Notes: a model not told the origin generated them from the letters alone. A stretch of DNA of 64,000 nucleotides from Affinirhizobium lemnae (GCF_022968395.1 NZ_JALJQZ010000001.1:186001-250000); one strand, 5' to 3'. Positions 42,239 through 52,126 are shown, counted from the stretch's first letter. Numbers and translations: made by a program.

Positions 42239-43240
42239 ATGGCAGGATGGAAATTTGGACGGCGCGCACTTCTGGGCGCAACCGGTGCGGGAATTTTGGC
42301 GGCGCCGACAATTATCTCGAGTCGCGCCTTCGCGCAGACCGCTCCTCAAGCATCGACGGATAAAAGCATGACGACACAATTGCCGCCGGAGACGCACAGC
42401 TTCAAGCTGGGAGACTTCAAGGTTTTCGTTCTGAAGGATGGGGCAAGACCCTCCGGCAAACCGAATGAGACCTTCGGCACCAACCAGAGCGCGGATGCTG
42501 TCGGCGCCCTGCTGGCCGAGAATTTCCTGCCGAAGGACCAGTTCGTGAACTCCTTCGCTCCGGTCATTATCGATACCGGAAGCGATGTGGTGCTGTTCGA
42601 CACGGGCCTTGGCCAGGCCGGACGCGCACAGGGTACGGGCCGACTGCTGGAAGGCATCAAGGCCGTTGGCTACAAGCCGGAAGACGTGACTGTTGTTGTA
42701 ATCACCCACATGCATGGCGATCACATTGGCGGCCTGATGGAAGATGGAAAGCCGACCTTCGCTAATGCGCGCTACATCGCGGGCCAGGCGGAATATGACT
42801 TCTGGACCAATCCTGCCCGGGCTGGCACACCTGCAGAAGGCGGCCAGAAGGGCGTTCTGGCAAACGTCAAGCCGTTGGCGGAGAAGACGAAGTTCGTTGG
42901 TGACAATGCGTCCGTGACCTCCGGCATTACCGGCATGGCGGCCTTCGGTCATTCGCCGGGCCACATGATCTACAACGTCGAATCCGCGGGCAAGCGCCTG
43001 ATCCTGACGGCAGATACGGCAAACCACTATGTGCTGTCGCTTCAAAAGCCGGAATGGGAAGTCCGCTTTGATATGGACAAGGCAGCCGCCGCCGCGACCC
43101 GCAAGAAGGTGTTCGATATGCTTGCGACCGACAAGGTTGCCTTCCTTGGCTACCATATGCCGTTCCCGGCGGTCGGTTTCGTGGAAAAGAAGGATACCGG
43201 CTACCGATTCGTGCCGAAGAGCTACCAGTTCGACATCTGA
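42239..43240 (+). CDS. Tat-exported metallo-beta-lactamase-fold hydrolase
   Basis: A 333-residue periplasmic enzyme. Residues 1-32 form a Tat-like signal ([20 protein letters not shown], then AFA|Q). The zinc motif [10 protein letters not shown] lies near 155, with a further His (FGHSPGHM), Asp (LTADTAN) and His (GYHMPFP) supplying the remaining ligands. The pattern is that of the lactonase/GlyII-like subfamily; quorum-quenching activity is possible but not shown. GGAGGG is 6-11 bases before the ATG. It is divergent from the drug exporter and ends in a good terminator. Confidence 0.87.
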   Translation: MAGWKFGRRALLGATGAGILAAPTIISSRAFAQTAPQASTDKSMTTQLPPETHSFKLGDFKVFVLKDGARPSGKPNETFGTNQSADAVGALLAENFLPKDQFVNSFAPVIIDTGSDVVLFDTGLGQAGRAQGTGRLLEGIKAVGYKPEDVTVVVITHMHGDHIGGLMEDGKPTFANARYIAGQAEYDFWTNPARAGTPAEGGQKGVLANVKPLAEKTKFVGDNASVTSGITGMAAFGHSPGHMIYNVESAGKRLILTADTANHYVLSLQKPEWEVRFDMDKAAAAATRKKVFDMLATDKVAFLGYHMPFPAVGFVEKKDTGYRFVPKSYQFDI

Positions 43241-43266
43241 CAGCAGTCAGTTTTATGGATCTGAAG

Positions 43267-43295
43267 GCGGGGTATCGGAAGAAGCCCCGCTTTTT
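43267..43295 (+). terminator. Rho-independent terminator after MBL-fold gene
   Basis: GCGGGG/CCCCGC stem, 12-base loop, then TTTTT. Confidence 0.82.
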
Positions 43296-43410
43296 GCTAT
43301 TCCCATCCTGTCATAACCGTGTTACCAGCCCTCGCCAACTTCCCATTCCTGAAGAACGCTTCCGGTATCTCCCGCCGGGACGGGCTTCCTATATTGTAAG
43401 GAAATTGGCC

Positions 43411-44904
43411 ATGGCTCGAATCATTGAATCCGCAACGGGCGCCGAAGCGCTGACTTTCGACGACGTGCTGCTGCAGCCGGGTCATTCCGAAGTCATGCCC
43501 GGACAGACGAATATAGCCACGCGCATTGCCCGCGACATCGATCTGTCGCTTCCGATCCTGTCGTCAGCCATGGATACGGTCACGGAAAGCCGTCTGGCAA
43601 TCGCCATGGCACAGGCCGGTGGCATTGGCGTCATTCATCGCAATCTGACCCCTGTCCAGCAGGCCGAAGAAGTACGCCAGGTCAAGAAGTTCGAGAGCGG
43701 CATGGTCGTCAATCCGGTCACCATCGGTCCGGATGCCACGCTGGCCGAAGCTCTCTCTCTGATGAAGGCGCACGGCATTTCCGGCATTCCGGTGGTTGAA
43801 AACGGCGGTCGTCCCGGTCGGCTTGTCGGTATCCTCACCAACCGTGACGTTCGCTTTGCCTCCAATCCGAACCAGAAGATCTACGAATTGATGACCCGCG
43901 AAAACCTCGTGACGGTCAAGGATGGCGTAGACCAGCAGGAAGCCAAGCGCCTGCTTCATTCCCACCGCATCGAGAAGCTGCTCGTCGTCGACAATGACGG
44001 ACGCTGCATCGGTCTGATCACCGTCAAGGACATTGAAAAGTCGCAGCTGAACCCGCATGCGGCCAAGGATGCGCAGGGTCGTCTTCGCGTTGCCGCTGCA
44101 ATTTCGACCGGTGACGACGGTGTCGAGCGTGCCGAACGCCTGATCGAGGCGGGTTGCGACGTGATCGTCGTCGATACGGCGCATGGACATAGCCAGAAGG
44201 TTCTGGACGCCGTCGCACACGTCAAGAAGATGTCGAATGCCATCCGCATCATCGCAGGTAATGTGGCAACGGGCGAGGGAACGCGTGCGCTCATCGATTC
44301 CGGTGCCGATTGCGTGAAGGTTGGTATCGGTCCCGGTTCGATCTGCACCACACGCGTTGTGGCAGGTGTTGGTGTGCCCCAGCTTGCAGCCGTCATGGCG
44401 GCTGTCGAGGAAGCCAACAAGCACGACATTCCGGTTATCGCCGATGGTGGCCTGAAATTCTCCGGCGACGTGGCAAAAGCCATTGCCGCCGGTGCATCTG
44501 CCGTCATGGTCGGCTCGTTGCTGGCCGGAACGGATGAAAGCCCGGGCGAGGTCTATCTGTACCAGGGTCGTTCCTTCAAGGCCTATCGCGGAATGGGGTC
44601 CGTTGGTGCCATGGCGCGCGGTTCGGCAGACCGCTATTTCCAGGCGGAAGTGCGCGATACGTTGAAGCTGGTGCCGGAAGGCATCGAAGGTCAGGTTCCC
44701 TACAAGGGTCCGGTGTCGGCCGTGCTTCATCAGCTTGCGGGCGGCCTGAAGGCGGCCATGGGCTATGTGGGTGGCAAGGACATCAAGGACTTCCAGGAAA
44801 GGGCGACCTTCGTACGCATCTCCGGCGCTGGCCTACGGGAAAGCCATCCGCATGGCGTCACCATTACCCGTGAAAGCCCTAACTATCCCGGCAGCGGCGG
44901 TTAA
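43411..44904 (+). CDS. guaB: Inosine-5'-monophosphate dehydrogenase
   Basis: A 497-residue enzyme oxidising IMP to XMP with NAD, the committed step to [23 protein letters not shown] at the start, paired CBS domains (about 95-210), the catalytic-Cys loop [20 protein letters not shown], and the flap [20 protein letters not shown] are all present. AAGGAAA precedes ATG 43411; the frame is open back to 43255 without family support. No guaA or riboswitch is adjacent. Confidence 0.97.
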   Translation: MARIIESATGAEALTFDDVLLQPGHSEVMPGQTNIATRIARDIDLSLPILSSAMDTVTESRLAIAMAQAGGIGVIHRNLTPVQQAEEVRQVKKFESGMVVNPVTIGPDATLAEALSLMKAHGISGIPVVENGGRPGRLVGILTNRDVRFASNPNQKIYELMTRENLVTVKDGVDQQEAKRLLHSHRIEKLLVVDNDGRCIGLITVKDIEKSQLNPHAAKDAQGRLRVAAAISTGDDGVERAERLIEAGCDVIVVDTAHGHSQKVLDAVAHVKKMSNAIRIIAGNVATGEGTRALIDSGADCVKVGIGPGSICTTRVVAGVGVPQLAAVMAAVEEANKHDIPVIADGGLKFSGDVAKAIAAGASAVMVGSLLAGTDESPGEVYLYQGRSFKAYRGMGSVGAMARGSADRYFQAEVRDTLKLVPEGIEGQVPYKGPVSAVLHQLAGGLKAAMGYVGGKDIKDFQERATFVRISGAGLRESHPHGVTITRESPNYPGSGG

Positions 44905-45013
44905 TAAATAAAGTTCCATCTTCGCGACAGGCGCCATTGCCAGCCGCAACGCCCTGACTATTCTGGTGCTGCCCTGTTCATCACGCGGGGCTTCAGGGGA
45001 TCAGGGGTAGACA

Positions 45014-45379
45014 ATGAGAAAACTGATTGCAGTCGCAGTTCTGGCCGCTCTTCCGGCCTTTCCCGTCCTCGGCCAGACGGTCGAGGCCGGTACTTATGAT
45101 GTCCGCGGAACCAATCTGGACGGCAGCAAGTATCAGGGCACGGCCCGCATCAAGCTGACCAGCGAAACGACGTGCTCCATCGAGTGGAAAACGGGCTCAA
45201 CGTCGTCTACAGGTATCTGCATGCTCTACGAGAACGCGTTTGCCGCCTCCTACATTCTTGGTAAGGATGTCGGTCTGGTGGTCTATGAGGTAAAGGGCGA
45301 TGGCGTGCTGGAAGGCGTCTGGACCGTATCCGGCGAGGATGGTTCCGGCACCGAGACGCTCCGTCTTCGACGTCAATAA
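45014..45379 (+). CDS. Periplasmic hypothetical protein, 121 residues
   Basis: Signal peptide 1-20 (MRKLIAVAVLAALPAFPVLG then Q), then a compact beta-rich mature domain of about 100 residues with two cysteines (ETTCSIEW, STGICMLY) likely forming a disulfide. It ends ETLRLRRQ. GGGGTA lies shortly before the ATG. No family I can name; the repeated pattern (VEAGTYDVRGTNLDG, GVLEGVWTVSGEDGSGTE) suggests a small lipocalin-like or binding fold. It lies 54 bases before the MAPEG gene on the same strand. Confidence 0.75.
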   Translation: MRKLIAVAVLAALPAFPVLGQTVEAGTYDVRGTNLDGSKYQGTARIKLTSETTCSIEWKTGSTSSTGICMLYENAFAASYILGKDVGLVVYEVKGDGVLEGVWTVSGEDGSGTETLRLRRQ

Positions 45380-45433
45380 GGGTAGGCACCGGAAGTGGCC
45401 ACGTATTGCGGGAATGCCTGGAAAGGAATGTGA

Positions 45434-45853
45434 ATGATTTCGGATCAATCCATGATCTGGCCGATGTTTGCCCATGTCGTGCTTGTCTTCGTGCTCTACG
45501 TGCTTCTGTCACGCAGGCGCGTTGCGGCAGTCAAAGGTGGGCGGGCAACAGTGGCCCAGTTCCGCCAGAACCTGAGCGAGCCGGAAGACAGCCTGTTTGT
45601 GCATAACAACCTGAAGAACCAGTTTGAACTGCCGATCTTCTTCCATGTTGCCTGCATAGCGATCTACATCGTCAATGCGGACAATATCGGTACGGTCCTG
45701 CTCGCCTGGCTTTTTGTCATTTCCCGCTACGTGCACAGCTATATTCACATTTCCACGAACCATATTGCCCATCGTAGACCAGCTTTCATTGTGGGCTTTG
45801 GTGCGCTACTGATCATGTGGATCTGGCTCGCCATCTGGATGGTGCTGACCTGA
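45434..45853 (+). CDS. MAPEG-family membrane protein
   Basis: A 139-residue inner-membrane protein with four spans. The pattern SEPEDSLFVHNNLKNQFELP, then YVHSYIHISTNHIAHRRPAF, is typical of bacterial MAPEG proteins (membrane-associated eicosanoid/glutathione metabolism), which are often glutathione transferase-like. AAGGAA is upstream of ATG 45434. The role in this organism is unknown. gshA lies 5 kb further on but is not linked by an operon. Confidence 0.85.
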   Translation: MISDQSMIWPMFAHVVLVFVLYVLLSRRRVAAVKGGRATVAQFRQNLSEPEDSLFVHNNLKNQFELPIFFHVACIAIYIVNADNIGTVLLAWLFVISRYVHSYIHISTNHIAHRRPAFIVGFGALLIMWIWLAIWMVLT

Positions 45854-45915
45854 GTCAGATGCTCAAATCCAGGTAGTTGAGGCAGATCAACACGCCGATG
45901 CTCAATCTCATCTAG

Positions 45916-45950
45916 ACAAGGTTCGGGCTGCTCGACCGCCCGGACCTTGT
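45916..45950 (+). terminator. Hairpin after MAPEG gene / ahead of adhP
   Basis: ACAAGGTTCGGGC (45916-45928) pairs with GCCCGGACCTTGT (45938-45950) with one G-T wobble, then TGTTT. TCTAGA copies flank it at 45911 and 45955. Likely terminator of the upstream gene. Confidence 0.6.
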
Positions 45951-45972
45951 TGTTTCTAGATGGAGTTCAATC

Positions 45973-47001
45973 ATGGCTTGGACAATGAAAGCTGCCGTGG
46001 TGCGTGCCTTCGGGCAGCCGCTCGCAATCGAGGAAGTGGCAGTTCCGGAGCCGGGCCCAGGCCAGCTTCTCGTGAAGTACATGGCGACTGGCGTGTGCCA
46101 TACGGATCTCCATGCCGCCAATGGCGATTGGCCGGTCAAGCCGAACCCTCCCTTTATTCCGGGCCATGAGGGCGTGGGCTTCGTGGCCAAACTCGGTGCC
46201 GGCGTGAAATCCGTGAAAGAGGGCGATCGTGTGGGCGTTCCGTGGCTGCACACGGCATGCGGTTGCTGCTCGCCCTGCCGCACGGGATGGGAAACATTGT
46301 GCGGCTCGCAGCAGAATACCGGCTATTCGGTCAACGGCACCTTCGCACAATATGGCCTGGCCGATCCCGCCTTTGTCGGAAAGATACCGGACAATCTCGA
46401 ATTCGGACCGGCAGCCCCGATCCTGTGTGCGGGCGTGACCGTCTACAAGGGTCTCAAGGAAACGGAAGTCAGGCCGGGGGAATGGGTGGTCATCTCGGGC
46501 ATCGGCGGGCTGGGCCATCTGGCCGTTCAATATGCCAAGGCCATGGGCATGCATGTTGTTGCTGCAGACATCTTCGATGACAAGCTGGCGCTGGCCAAAA
46601 CCTTCGGTGCCGATCTGACCGTCAATGGTCGGGATGCCGATGCCATCGCGCAGGTTCAGAAGGCAACAGGTGGCGTTCACGGCGCATTGGTGACGGCTGT
46701 CTCGCCCAAGGCTATGGAGCAGGCCTATGGTTTCCTGCGCTCCAAGGGCACCATGTCGCTCGTCGGGCTGCCACCTGGTTTCATCTCTCTGCCCGTGTTC
46801 GATACGGTGCTGAAGCGCATCACCGTGCGCGGATCGATCGTCGGCACACGGCAGGATCTGGAGGAAAGCCTGATGTTCGCGGGCGAAGGCAAGGTTGCCT
46901 CGCATTTCTCGTGGGACCGGATCGAAAACATCAACGACATCTTCCACCGCATGGAGGCGGGCAAGATCGATGGACGTATCGTCCTGGATCTAACAACCTG
47001 A
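45973..47001 (+). CDS. adhP: Zinc-dependent alcohol dehydrogenase (AdhP type)
   Basis: A 342-residue medium-chain dehydrogenase oxidising primary alcohols to aldehydes with NAD. Catalytic zinc site: Cys in TGVCHTDLHAANGDWP and GHEGVGFV; structural zinc site: ACGCCSPCRTGWETLC. The NAD fold has ISGIGGLGHLAVQYAKAMG. These match E. coli AdhP and rhizobial AdhA. GGAG precedes ATG 45973. It may form a transcription unit with the hydrolase at 47101, though an inverted repeat lies between. Confidence 0.92.
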   Translation: MAWTMKAAVVRAFGQPLAIEEVAVPEPGPGQLLVKYMATGVCHTDLHAANGDWPVKPNPPFIPGHEGVGFVAKLGAGVKSVKEGDRVGVPWLHTACGCCSPCRTGWETLCGSQQNTGYSVNGTFAQYGLADPAFVGKIPDNLEFGPAAPILCAGVTVYKGLKETEVRPGEWVVISGIGGLGHLAVQYAKAMGMHVVAADIFDDKLALAKTFGADLTVNGRDADAIAQVQKATGGVHGALVTAVSPKAMEQAYGFLRSKGTMSLVGLPPGFISLPVFDTVLKRITVRGSIVGTRQDLEESLMFAGEGKVASHFSWDRIENINDIFHRMEAGKIDGRIVLDLTT

Positions 47002-47017
47002 TTCTCACGTAGAAGTG

Positions 47018-47078
47018 TATGCGAAGACAATAATGAGCGGCTGTCTGGCCGCTCGACTTGTTCCATCTTCTTCGCATA
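47018..47078. repeat. Two-level inverted repeat between adhP and hydrolase gene
   Basis: Outer arms TATGCGAAGA (47018-47027) and TCTTCGCATA (47069-47078) are exact; an inner stem GAGCGGC/GCCGCTC lies at 47035-47054. There is no T run. Confidence 0.65.
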
Positions 47079-47100
47079 ACGATCAAACGGAGGAAGAGCA

Positions 47101-47988
47101 GTGACCGAAGAAGCGGGCAAGCCGAACATCACGCAGGCCATGATCGACGCCTACGATGAATACACCCATCTCAGTCTTGACCGTCGGAAGTTCATGGAAA
47201 GGTTGACGGTCCTTGCAGGCTCTGGCGCAGCCGCGGCAACCATCGCTCCCATGCTCGCGGCAAATAGCGCGCAGGCCGCCATGGTGGCTGCGGATGATAG
47301 CCGTGTCGCCGGTCAGGATGTCACCTATCCCGGTGCCTCGGGTGAGATGAAGGGCTATCTCGTCACGCCGAAATCCGCTTCTGGCCCATTGGGATCTGTC
47401 ATCGTCATCCATGAAAATCGCGGCTTGAACGAGCATATTCGTGATGTCGCCCGCCGCGTGGCTGTCGATGGCTTCGTGGTACTTGCGCCGGATTTCCTGT
47501 CTCCGCAGGGCGGCACACCGTCGAACGAGGACAAGGCACGCGAGATGTTCAGCACGCTCGACATGGCCCAAACGGTCGCCAATGGCGAGGCCACACGGGC
47601 ATTTCTCGCCAAGCGTCAGGGCGCCAATGGCAAGGTGGGTGCGGTTGGTTTCTGCTGGGGAGGCGGCCTGGTCAATCGCATGGCCACCAAGTCACCGGAG
47701 TTGAACGCAGGCGTCGCCTATTATGGCACGCAGGCACCGGCAGCCGATGTTCCTGCCATCAAGGCGCCGCTCCTGCTGCATTATGCGGGTCTCGATGAAC
47801 GGATCAATGCCGGGATCGACGCCTACAAGAAAGCGCTGACGGATAACGGCAAGACATTCGAGATCTTCATCTATGACGGCGTCAACCACGCCTTCAACAA
47901 TGATACCTCGGCGGCGCGCTACGACAAGGCTGCAGCCGATCTTGCCTGGAGCCGCACGACAGCCTTCTTCAAGAAGTATCTGGCCTGA
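47101..47988 (+). CDS. Dienelactone hydrolase family protein, probably exported
   Basis: A 295-residue alpha/beta hydrolase (YghX/YsgA type). The nucleophile is Cys in GFCWGGGLVNRMA; a further Asp lies in HYAGLDERINAG and His in DGVNHAFNND. Residues 25-60 (DRRKFMERLTVLAGSGAAAA) look like a Tat-type signal behind a short N-terminal lead, common in this subfamily. GTG 47101 has GGAGGAAG 6 bases upstream. The natural substrate is unknown. Confidence 0.85.
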   Translation: MTEEAGKPNITQAMIDAYDEYTHLSLDRRKFMERLTVLAGSGAAAATIAPMLAANSAQAAMVAADDSRVAGQDVTYPGASGEMKGYLVTPKSASGPLGSVIVIHENRGLNEHIRDVARRVAVDGFVVLAPDFLSPQGGTPSNEDKAREMFSTLDMAQTVANGEATRAFLAKRQGANGKVGAVGFCWGGGLVNRMATKSPELNAGVAYYGTQAPAADVPAIKAPLLLHYAGLDERINAGIDAYKKALTDNGKTFEIFIYDGVNHAFNNDTSAARYDKAAADLAWSRTTAFFKKYLA

Positions 47989-48008
47989 TCGCAGTGGATG
48001 TTGCCCGG

Positions 48009-48965
48009 TTACCAGCCGGGCATCATCGGTATGCTGCGCAAGCGTGTTCCGCTGCGGCCGAACGGCTTGATTTCCGCGCCATCCACCTCATCGGCAGCCA
48101 CCGTCGACGAAATATTGTCGAGACATGCGGTGATGTGATCCGTGATCGCCGTCATCAGCGAAGTCGACAGACCGGGGCGTTTCATCAAACCGATCTGGAC
48201 CGGGGGCAGCGAAGGAAAGCCATCCGTCTGCGTAAGAACTTTCATGCCAGGGCGAAGTGCCGATTCCGGCAGCACCGAAACCGCCATTCCAGCCAGCACG
48301 GCCGCGGCGACCACGGTTGAAGACCAGCTTGTGAACAGAATCTGATAGTCGCGCCCATCCGCATCGAGCGCCGAGCAGGCAAGCTGTCGCCAGTTGCAAT
48401 CACGGCGTCCAACGGCCAGAGGCACAGGCGCGCTGTCCCGCAGCGGATGATTTGCCGATGCGACCCAGCACAGCGGCTCGGTTCGCACCACATCCGATTG
48501 CCGCGCACGTGGATTATGGGTCACGAGCGCGATGTCAAGTTCGCCTCTTGCCATCTTCTCGGCCAGATCGACGGAGGGCTCGCAGACGATGTAAAGCTCG
48601 ACATTCGGATGTGTCTTGGCAAAACGACCAATGATTTCAGGCATGTAGCGGTCGGCATAGTCATCGGGCGTGCCAATGCGCAAGGTGCCTTCAAGACGGT
48701 TGTCGTCAAATGCGGCGATTGCTTCGTTGTTGAGGCGAATGATGCGGCGCGCATAGTTCAGGAGTTTTTCACCTTCCGCCGTAAGCCGGTTGCCTCGTCC
48801 GTCCTTGGTGAAGAGCTGCTTGCCGACTCGTTCTTCCAGACGTCGCATCTGCATGGACACCGCGCTCTGCGTCTTGAACACGCGGTCAGCTGCCTTCGTG
48901 AAACTGCCCGCGTCGACGATTGCGACGAAGGTATGCAGCTGATCTATATCCAAAGGTGCAGACAT
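48009..48965 (-). CDS. LysR-family transcriptional regulator
   Basis: A 318-residue LysR-type regulator: HTH in residues 6-65 (DIDQLHTFVAIVDAGSFTKA, TQSAVSMQMRRLEERVGKQL) and an effector domain from about 95 (LRIGTPDDYADRYMPEIIGR). The layout resembles the LrhA/HexA branch. It is convergent with the dienelactone hydrolase gene and divergent from the DUF1127 gene 185 bases away; neither target is proven. The last 30 residues (FGRSGTRLRSIPMMPGW) are a non-conserved tail. Confidence 0.88.
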   Translation of the reverse strand: MSAPLDIDQLHTFVAIVDAGSFTKAADRVFKTQSAVSMQMRRLEERVGKQLFTKDGRGNRLTAEGEKLLNYARRIIRLNNEAIAAFDDNRLEGTLRIGTPDDYADRYMPEIIGRFAKTHPNVELYIVCEPSVDLAEKMARGELDIALVTHNPRARQSDVVRTEPLCWVASANHPLRDSAPVPLAVGRRDCNWRQLACSALDADGRDYQILFTSWSSTVVAAAVLAGMAVSVLPESALRPGMKVLTQTDGFPSLPPVQIGLMKRPGLSTSLMTAITDHITACLDNISSTVAADEVDGAEIKPFGRSGTRLRSIPMMPGW

Positions 48966-49149
48966 TTGTTTTATCCATCAGGTTCTCTGATGTTAATCAT
49001 TAGAAACATTCGTTGGACTGATCAATATGAATTCGGCGATAACTAAAACATAGCAAAGCGACATTGACCCCCAACGCCGCCAAATGCTGTCACTCCTGTG
49101 CAGCCGTGCAGGAGCGAGCTCCCTCGTGCCGAATCGAAAGGATACTCCC

Positions 49150-49431
49150 ATGCGCACGACCGACCGGACCTTTACCCCTGCACTGGCTACTGCTGGCAAA
49201 GCCGAAACACGTTTCTTCGCCTCGGCTGTATTCTGGGTCAAATCCGTATTGAACGGTCTGCGCAATCGACAGGCGCTGTCAGCGATCGCAGAGCTTGACG
49301 AAGTCCATTTGCGAGACATCGGTCTTAACCGCCGGGACGTTGATCACGCACTTGAAACGACAGGTCTGTTGAAGGATCCGTTCACGCTCTTGCCGCCTGC
49401 TCCTCGTCAACGCAGCACATTTTCTCCGTGA
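49150..49431 (+). CDS. DUF1127 small protein
   Basis: A 93-residue protein with the DUF1127 signature NRQALSAIAELDEVHLRDIG and LNRRDV at about 45-75. Small Arg-rich DUF1127 proteins in alphaproteobacteria affect RNA turnover, phosphate or carbon storage and stress, but this longer version has an unusual C-terminal tail (PFTLLPPAPRQR). AAGGA is 8 bases before ATG 49150. It is likely followed by a long structured 3' region with a terminator. Confidence 0.85.
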   Translation: MRTTDRTFTPALATAGKAETRFFASAVFWVKSVLNGLRNRQALSAIAELDEVHLRDIGLNRRDVDHALETTGLLKDPFTLLPPAPRQRSTFSP

Positions 49432-49438
49432 GGTGACA

Positions 49439-49617
49439 AGCCCAACCGTTGGGCTGAGTTCAAACTTCAGGTGGCCTATCCTGCCGCCTTGGCATTTCGG
49501 GTCAGGTGATACGCCTCCCGCCTGTTCGGAATGCTCCAACTCGAATTTTCCCCGCAGGGTACGCCAATATCCCTGCCCCTTGCCCGGCCGGTATGCCCAC
49601 CTGCCGGGCTTTTTTTA
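49439..49617 (+). other. Structured 3' region, possible small RNA, with terminator
   Basis: AGCCCAACCGTTGGGCT (49439-49455) is a perfect palindrome 7 bases after the DUF1127 stop. 130 bases later GCCCGGC (49582-49588) and GCCGGGC (49603-49609) form a stem followed by eight T's. No ORF lies between. It may be a long 3' UTR or an independent small RNA. Confidence 0.5.
49582..49617 (+). terminator. Rho-independent terminator
   Basis: 7-bp GC stem (GCCCGGC/GCCGGGC), 14-base loop, run of eight T's. It is 14 bases before the convergent gene's stop. Confidence 0.85.
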
Positions 49618-49630
49618 TCGTGGAAGGGGC

Positions 49631-50509
49631 TCAGCCGTCACTCTTGCTTGGCTCTGCGGCTGCACCGCGCCGGTAGCCTTCCAAGAGTGCTTCCATATTC
49701 TTCTGATAGGCTTTCTGGACCTCAACCCCTGTATCGAACATGGAATTCAGCATAGACCGGAAAGCCTCGCTATCCGGCTGGGGTACTTCTGCCTGCGCCT
49801 GTGGCTGCGCGGCTTCCTCGGCTGGCTTGGATTGCAATCCGCGGGTCATCATGTCCTGAAATGCTTTGGCGAAGGGGTTGTCGAGGAAGGGATTTCCGGT
49901 CGCCTGCACCTTCTGTTCCTGCTGCTTGTCCAGCCCCCAGAAACTGCGCACAGCCTGGAACATCGGATTATCAAGGGAGAAGGGGTCGGCTTGCGGTTTC
50001 GGCTTCGGCTGGAAACCAATGGCCTGTAGCCATTGCTCGCTCATGCGGGTCATGGCGTCCGGCGAAAAGGCATTGTTTGGCGTCATCTGGCCGCTCATCT
50101 GCTTGAACAGTCCGCCCATCAGCGTATCTGCCATGGCAGGCATCATCTGCTTCAGCACGTCTTGCCCGATGCCGGTCAGTTGTGCGGCCTGCTCTGCCAC
50201 CGCTCGGGAAACCTCCTTGGAACCGAAGAGCTTCTCCAGTACGGCATTGCCATCCATCATGCCCTGTGGGGTAAAGGCCTTGCTGACATCCTCGAAATAC
50301 TTGCCATAATTGCCGGAATACATGGCGCTCATCAGCGAGCTCATATCGTAGGGATTAGTACTCGATCGCTTGAAACCGGAGGAGAAGGCAGGCAGCAGTG
50401 CGGCCATGGCCTGCGCTGTCTGCTCCTGCGCCAAATTGAACTGCTTGGCCATGGCATCCATGGCTGCACCGTTCTGCGCTCTCATGATCATATCGAACAG
50501 CGGCAGCAT
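49631..50509 (-). CDS. DUF937 domain protein
   Basis: A 292-residue Met/Gln/Ala-rich cytoplasmic protein. The N-terminal half repeats the short helical DUF937 pattern (FNLAQEQTAQAMAALLPAFS, LEKLFGSKEVSRAVAEQAAQ, TGIGQDVLKQMMPAMADTLM). The C-terminal half is Pro/Gln-rich and probably flexible, with a final helix (VEVQKAYQKNMEALLEGYRR). No function is known for DUF937. GAGCC before ATG 50509 gives a weak ribosome site. Monocistronic. Confidence 0.78.
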   Translation of the reverse strand: MLPLFDMIMRAQNGAAMDAMAKQFNLAQEQTAQAMAALLPAFSSGFKRSSTNPYDMSSLMSAMYSGNYGKYFEDVSKAFTPQGMMDGNAVLEKLFGSKEVSRAVAEQAAQLTGIGQDVLKQMMPAMADTLMGGLFKQMSGQMTPNNAFSPDAMTRMSEQWLQAIGFQPKPKPQADPFSLDNPMFQAVRSFWGLDKQQEQKVQATGNPFLDNPFAKAFQDMMTRGLQSKPAEEAAQPQAQAEVPQPDSEAFRSMLNSMFDTGVEVQKAYQKNMEALLEGYRRGAAAEPSKSDG

Positions 50510-50659
50510 TCTATGGCTCCTCTCTGGATTGTGCTTATGACCGCACTATAGCGCATCCGGTAAACTGTGCAGCGGTTTTCGGAGGTAATTCAGAGAGAAA
50601 GGGGGGAAGGGGCATGGCCCCTCCCTGATCATCAATAACCCATCGTCAAACGCTGATGG

Positions 50660-52033
50660 TCAGTATTGGTATTCGTCGAAAACCGGATCGACCGATCCAT
50701 TCCAGCGCCCGTTGAAGAGAACGAGCAGTTCTTCCGCAAGAACACGTTTCTTCGCCAGAATTTCTTCAAGCGGCTGCAGGAAGATGCGTTCATCCTGACC
50801 ATCGCCGTTCAGGCGAGCACGCCGCTTCAGACCATCGGTTGAAATTCGTACGATCTCGCGTGCCGTCTCCATCAGCGGATGTCCGGCAATCTCGGCCTGA
50901 AGGCCCGCTGCCGGAACCGCATCCCGAAGAGCCTGCACCGCCTCGAAGCTCCAGCCTGCGGTCACCTCCTCGGCAGCCGCCATGGCGGTGTCATCGTATA
51001 GTAGACCGACCCAGAAGGCGGGAAGCGCGCAGATGCGACGCCACGGGCCGCCATCCGCTCCACGCATTTCCAGGTAGCGCTTCAGCCGCACATCCGGGAA
51101 CAATGTCGACAGGTGGTTGGTCCAGTCGCCCATATTGGGCTCCCAGTCCGTGACCTCGCCTTTCAGGGCGCCATTCATGAACTGGCGGAAGGTCACGTGG
51201 GTGCAATCATGATAGCGGCCGTCGCGCACGATGAAATACATCGGTACATCCAGTGCCCATTCCACATAGTCTTCGAATGTGAAACCATCGCCGAGAGCTT
51301 TGGGCAGCAAGCCAGAGCGCGCATTGTCGGTATCGCGCCAGATCTCGCCGCGCCAGCTTTGCAGACCGTTCGGCTTGCCTTCCGTGAAGGGTGAGGAGGC
51401 AAACAGGGCAGTCGCGAGCGATTGCAGCTTCATCGAAAGCTTCATCTTCCGCGCCATATCGCCCTCGGAAGAGAAGTCCAGGTTCACCTGGATGGTGCAG
51501 GTGCGATACATCATGTCCAGGCCATGACGTCCCACTTTCGGCATGTAGCGCGTCATGATGTCGTAGCGGGATTTCGGCATGCGCGGCGTCTCGGCCAGCG
51601 TCCATTTCGGACTACCGCCGATACCAAGGAAGCGGATGCCCATCGGCTCCGCTATGTCGCGCAAGACGGCAAGGTGCTGGTTGGATTCACGACAGGTCTG
51701 ATGCAGGGTCTCAAGCGGCGCACCGGAGAGCTCGAACTGGCCGCCGGGTTCGATGGAGATCGCACCCATGCCGGACTGCTCGCCCAGGCCGATGATGTTG
51801 TCGCCATCCATGATCGGTTCCCAGCCCAGCTTTTCCTGCATGCCGTTCAGCAGGGCGGAAATGCTGCGATCACCGAAATAGGGAACGGGACTGTTATCCG
51901 CCCGGAAGAACGCAAACTTTTCATGCTCGGTGCCGATCCGGAAATCGCTTTCCGGCTTGCAGCCCTTTGCCAGATAGTCGGCCAGTTCAGCCGTAGAGGT
52001 CAGCGGTGTGCTATCGGTAGTGTCACGGGCCAT
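50660..52033 (-). CDS. gshA: Glutamate--cysteine ligase
   Basis: A 457-residue enzyme making gamma-glutamylcysteine, the first step of glutathione synthesis, of the plant/alphaproteobacterial class (GCS2 superfamily). DFRIGTEHEKFAFF, SIEPGGQFELSGAPLETLHQ and YMPKVGRHGLDMMYRTCTIQ carry the ATP/Mg and substrate residues. Length matches the class (about 457). AAGG precedes ATG 52033. gshB is not in the window. It is followed at a distance by the DUF937 gene and preceded by rsmE on the same strand. Confidence 0.94.
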   Translation of the reverse strand: MARDTTDSTPLTSTAELADYLAKGCKPESDFRIGTEHEKFAFFRADNSPVPYFGDRSISALLNGMQEKLGWEPIMDGDNIIGLGEQSGMGAISIEPGGQFELSGAPLETLHQTCRESNQHLAVLRDIAEPMGIRFLGIGGSPKWTLAETPRMPKSRYDIMTRYMPKVGRHGLDMMYRTCTIQVNLDFSSEGDMARKMKLSMKLQSLATALFASSPFTEGKPNGLQSWRGEIWRDTDNARSGLLPKALGDGFTFEDYVEWALDVPMYFIVRDGRYHDCTHVTFRQFMNGALKGEVTDWEPNMGDWTNHLSTLFPDVRLKRYLEMRGADGGPWRRICALPAFWVGLLYDDTAMAAAEEVTAGWSFEAVQALRDAVPAAGLQAEIAGHPLMETAREIVRISTDGLKRRARLNGDGQDERIFLQPLEEILAKKRVLAEELLVLFNGRWNGSVDPVFDEYQY

Positions 52034-52126
52034 GGGAGACCTTGTTCAATGAAATTGCGGATGGGATTCCGATGATGGCTGCTTGAACCGGATCTTTGAT
52101 CGGTGCAAGTGAATTTCTTTTGCAAG

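Noticed and set aside
49500-49560. SRP (4.5S-like) RNA, prompted by GGTCAGGTG
   Set aside because: The conserved GGAAGCAGCC tetraloop region of SRP RNA is missing.
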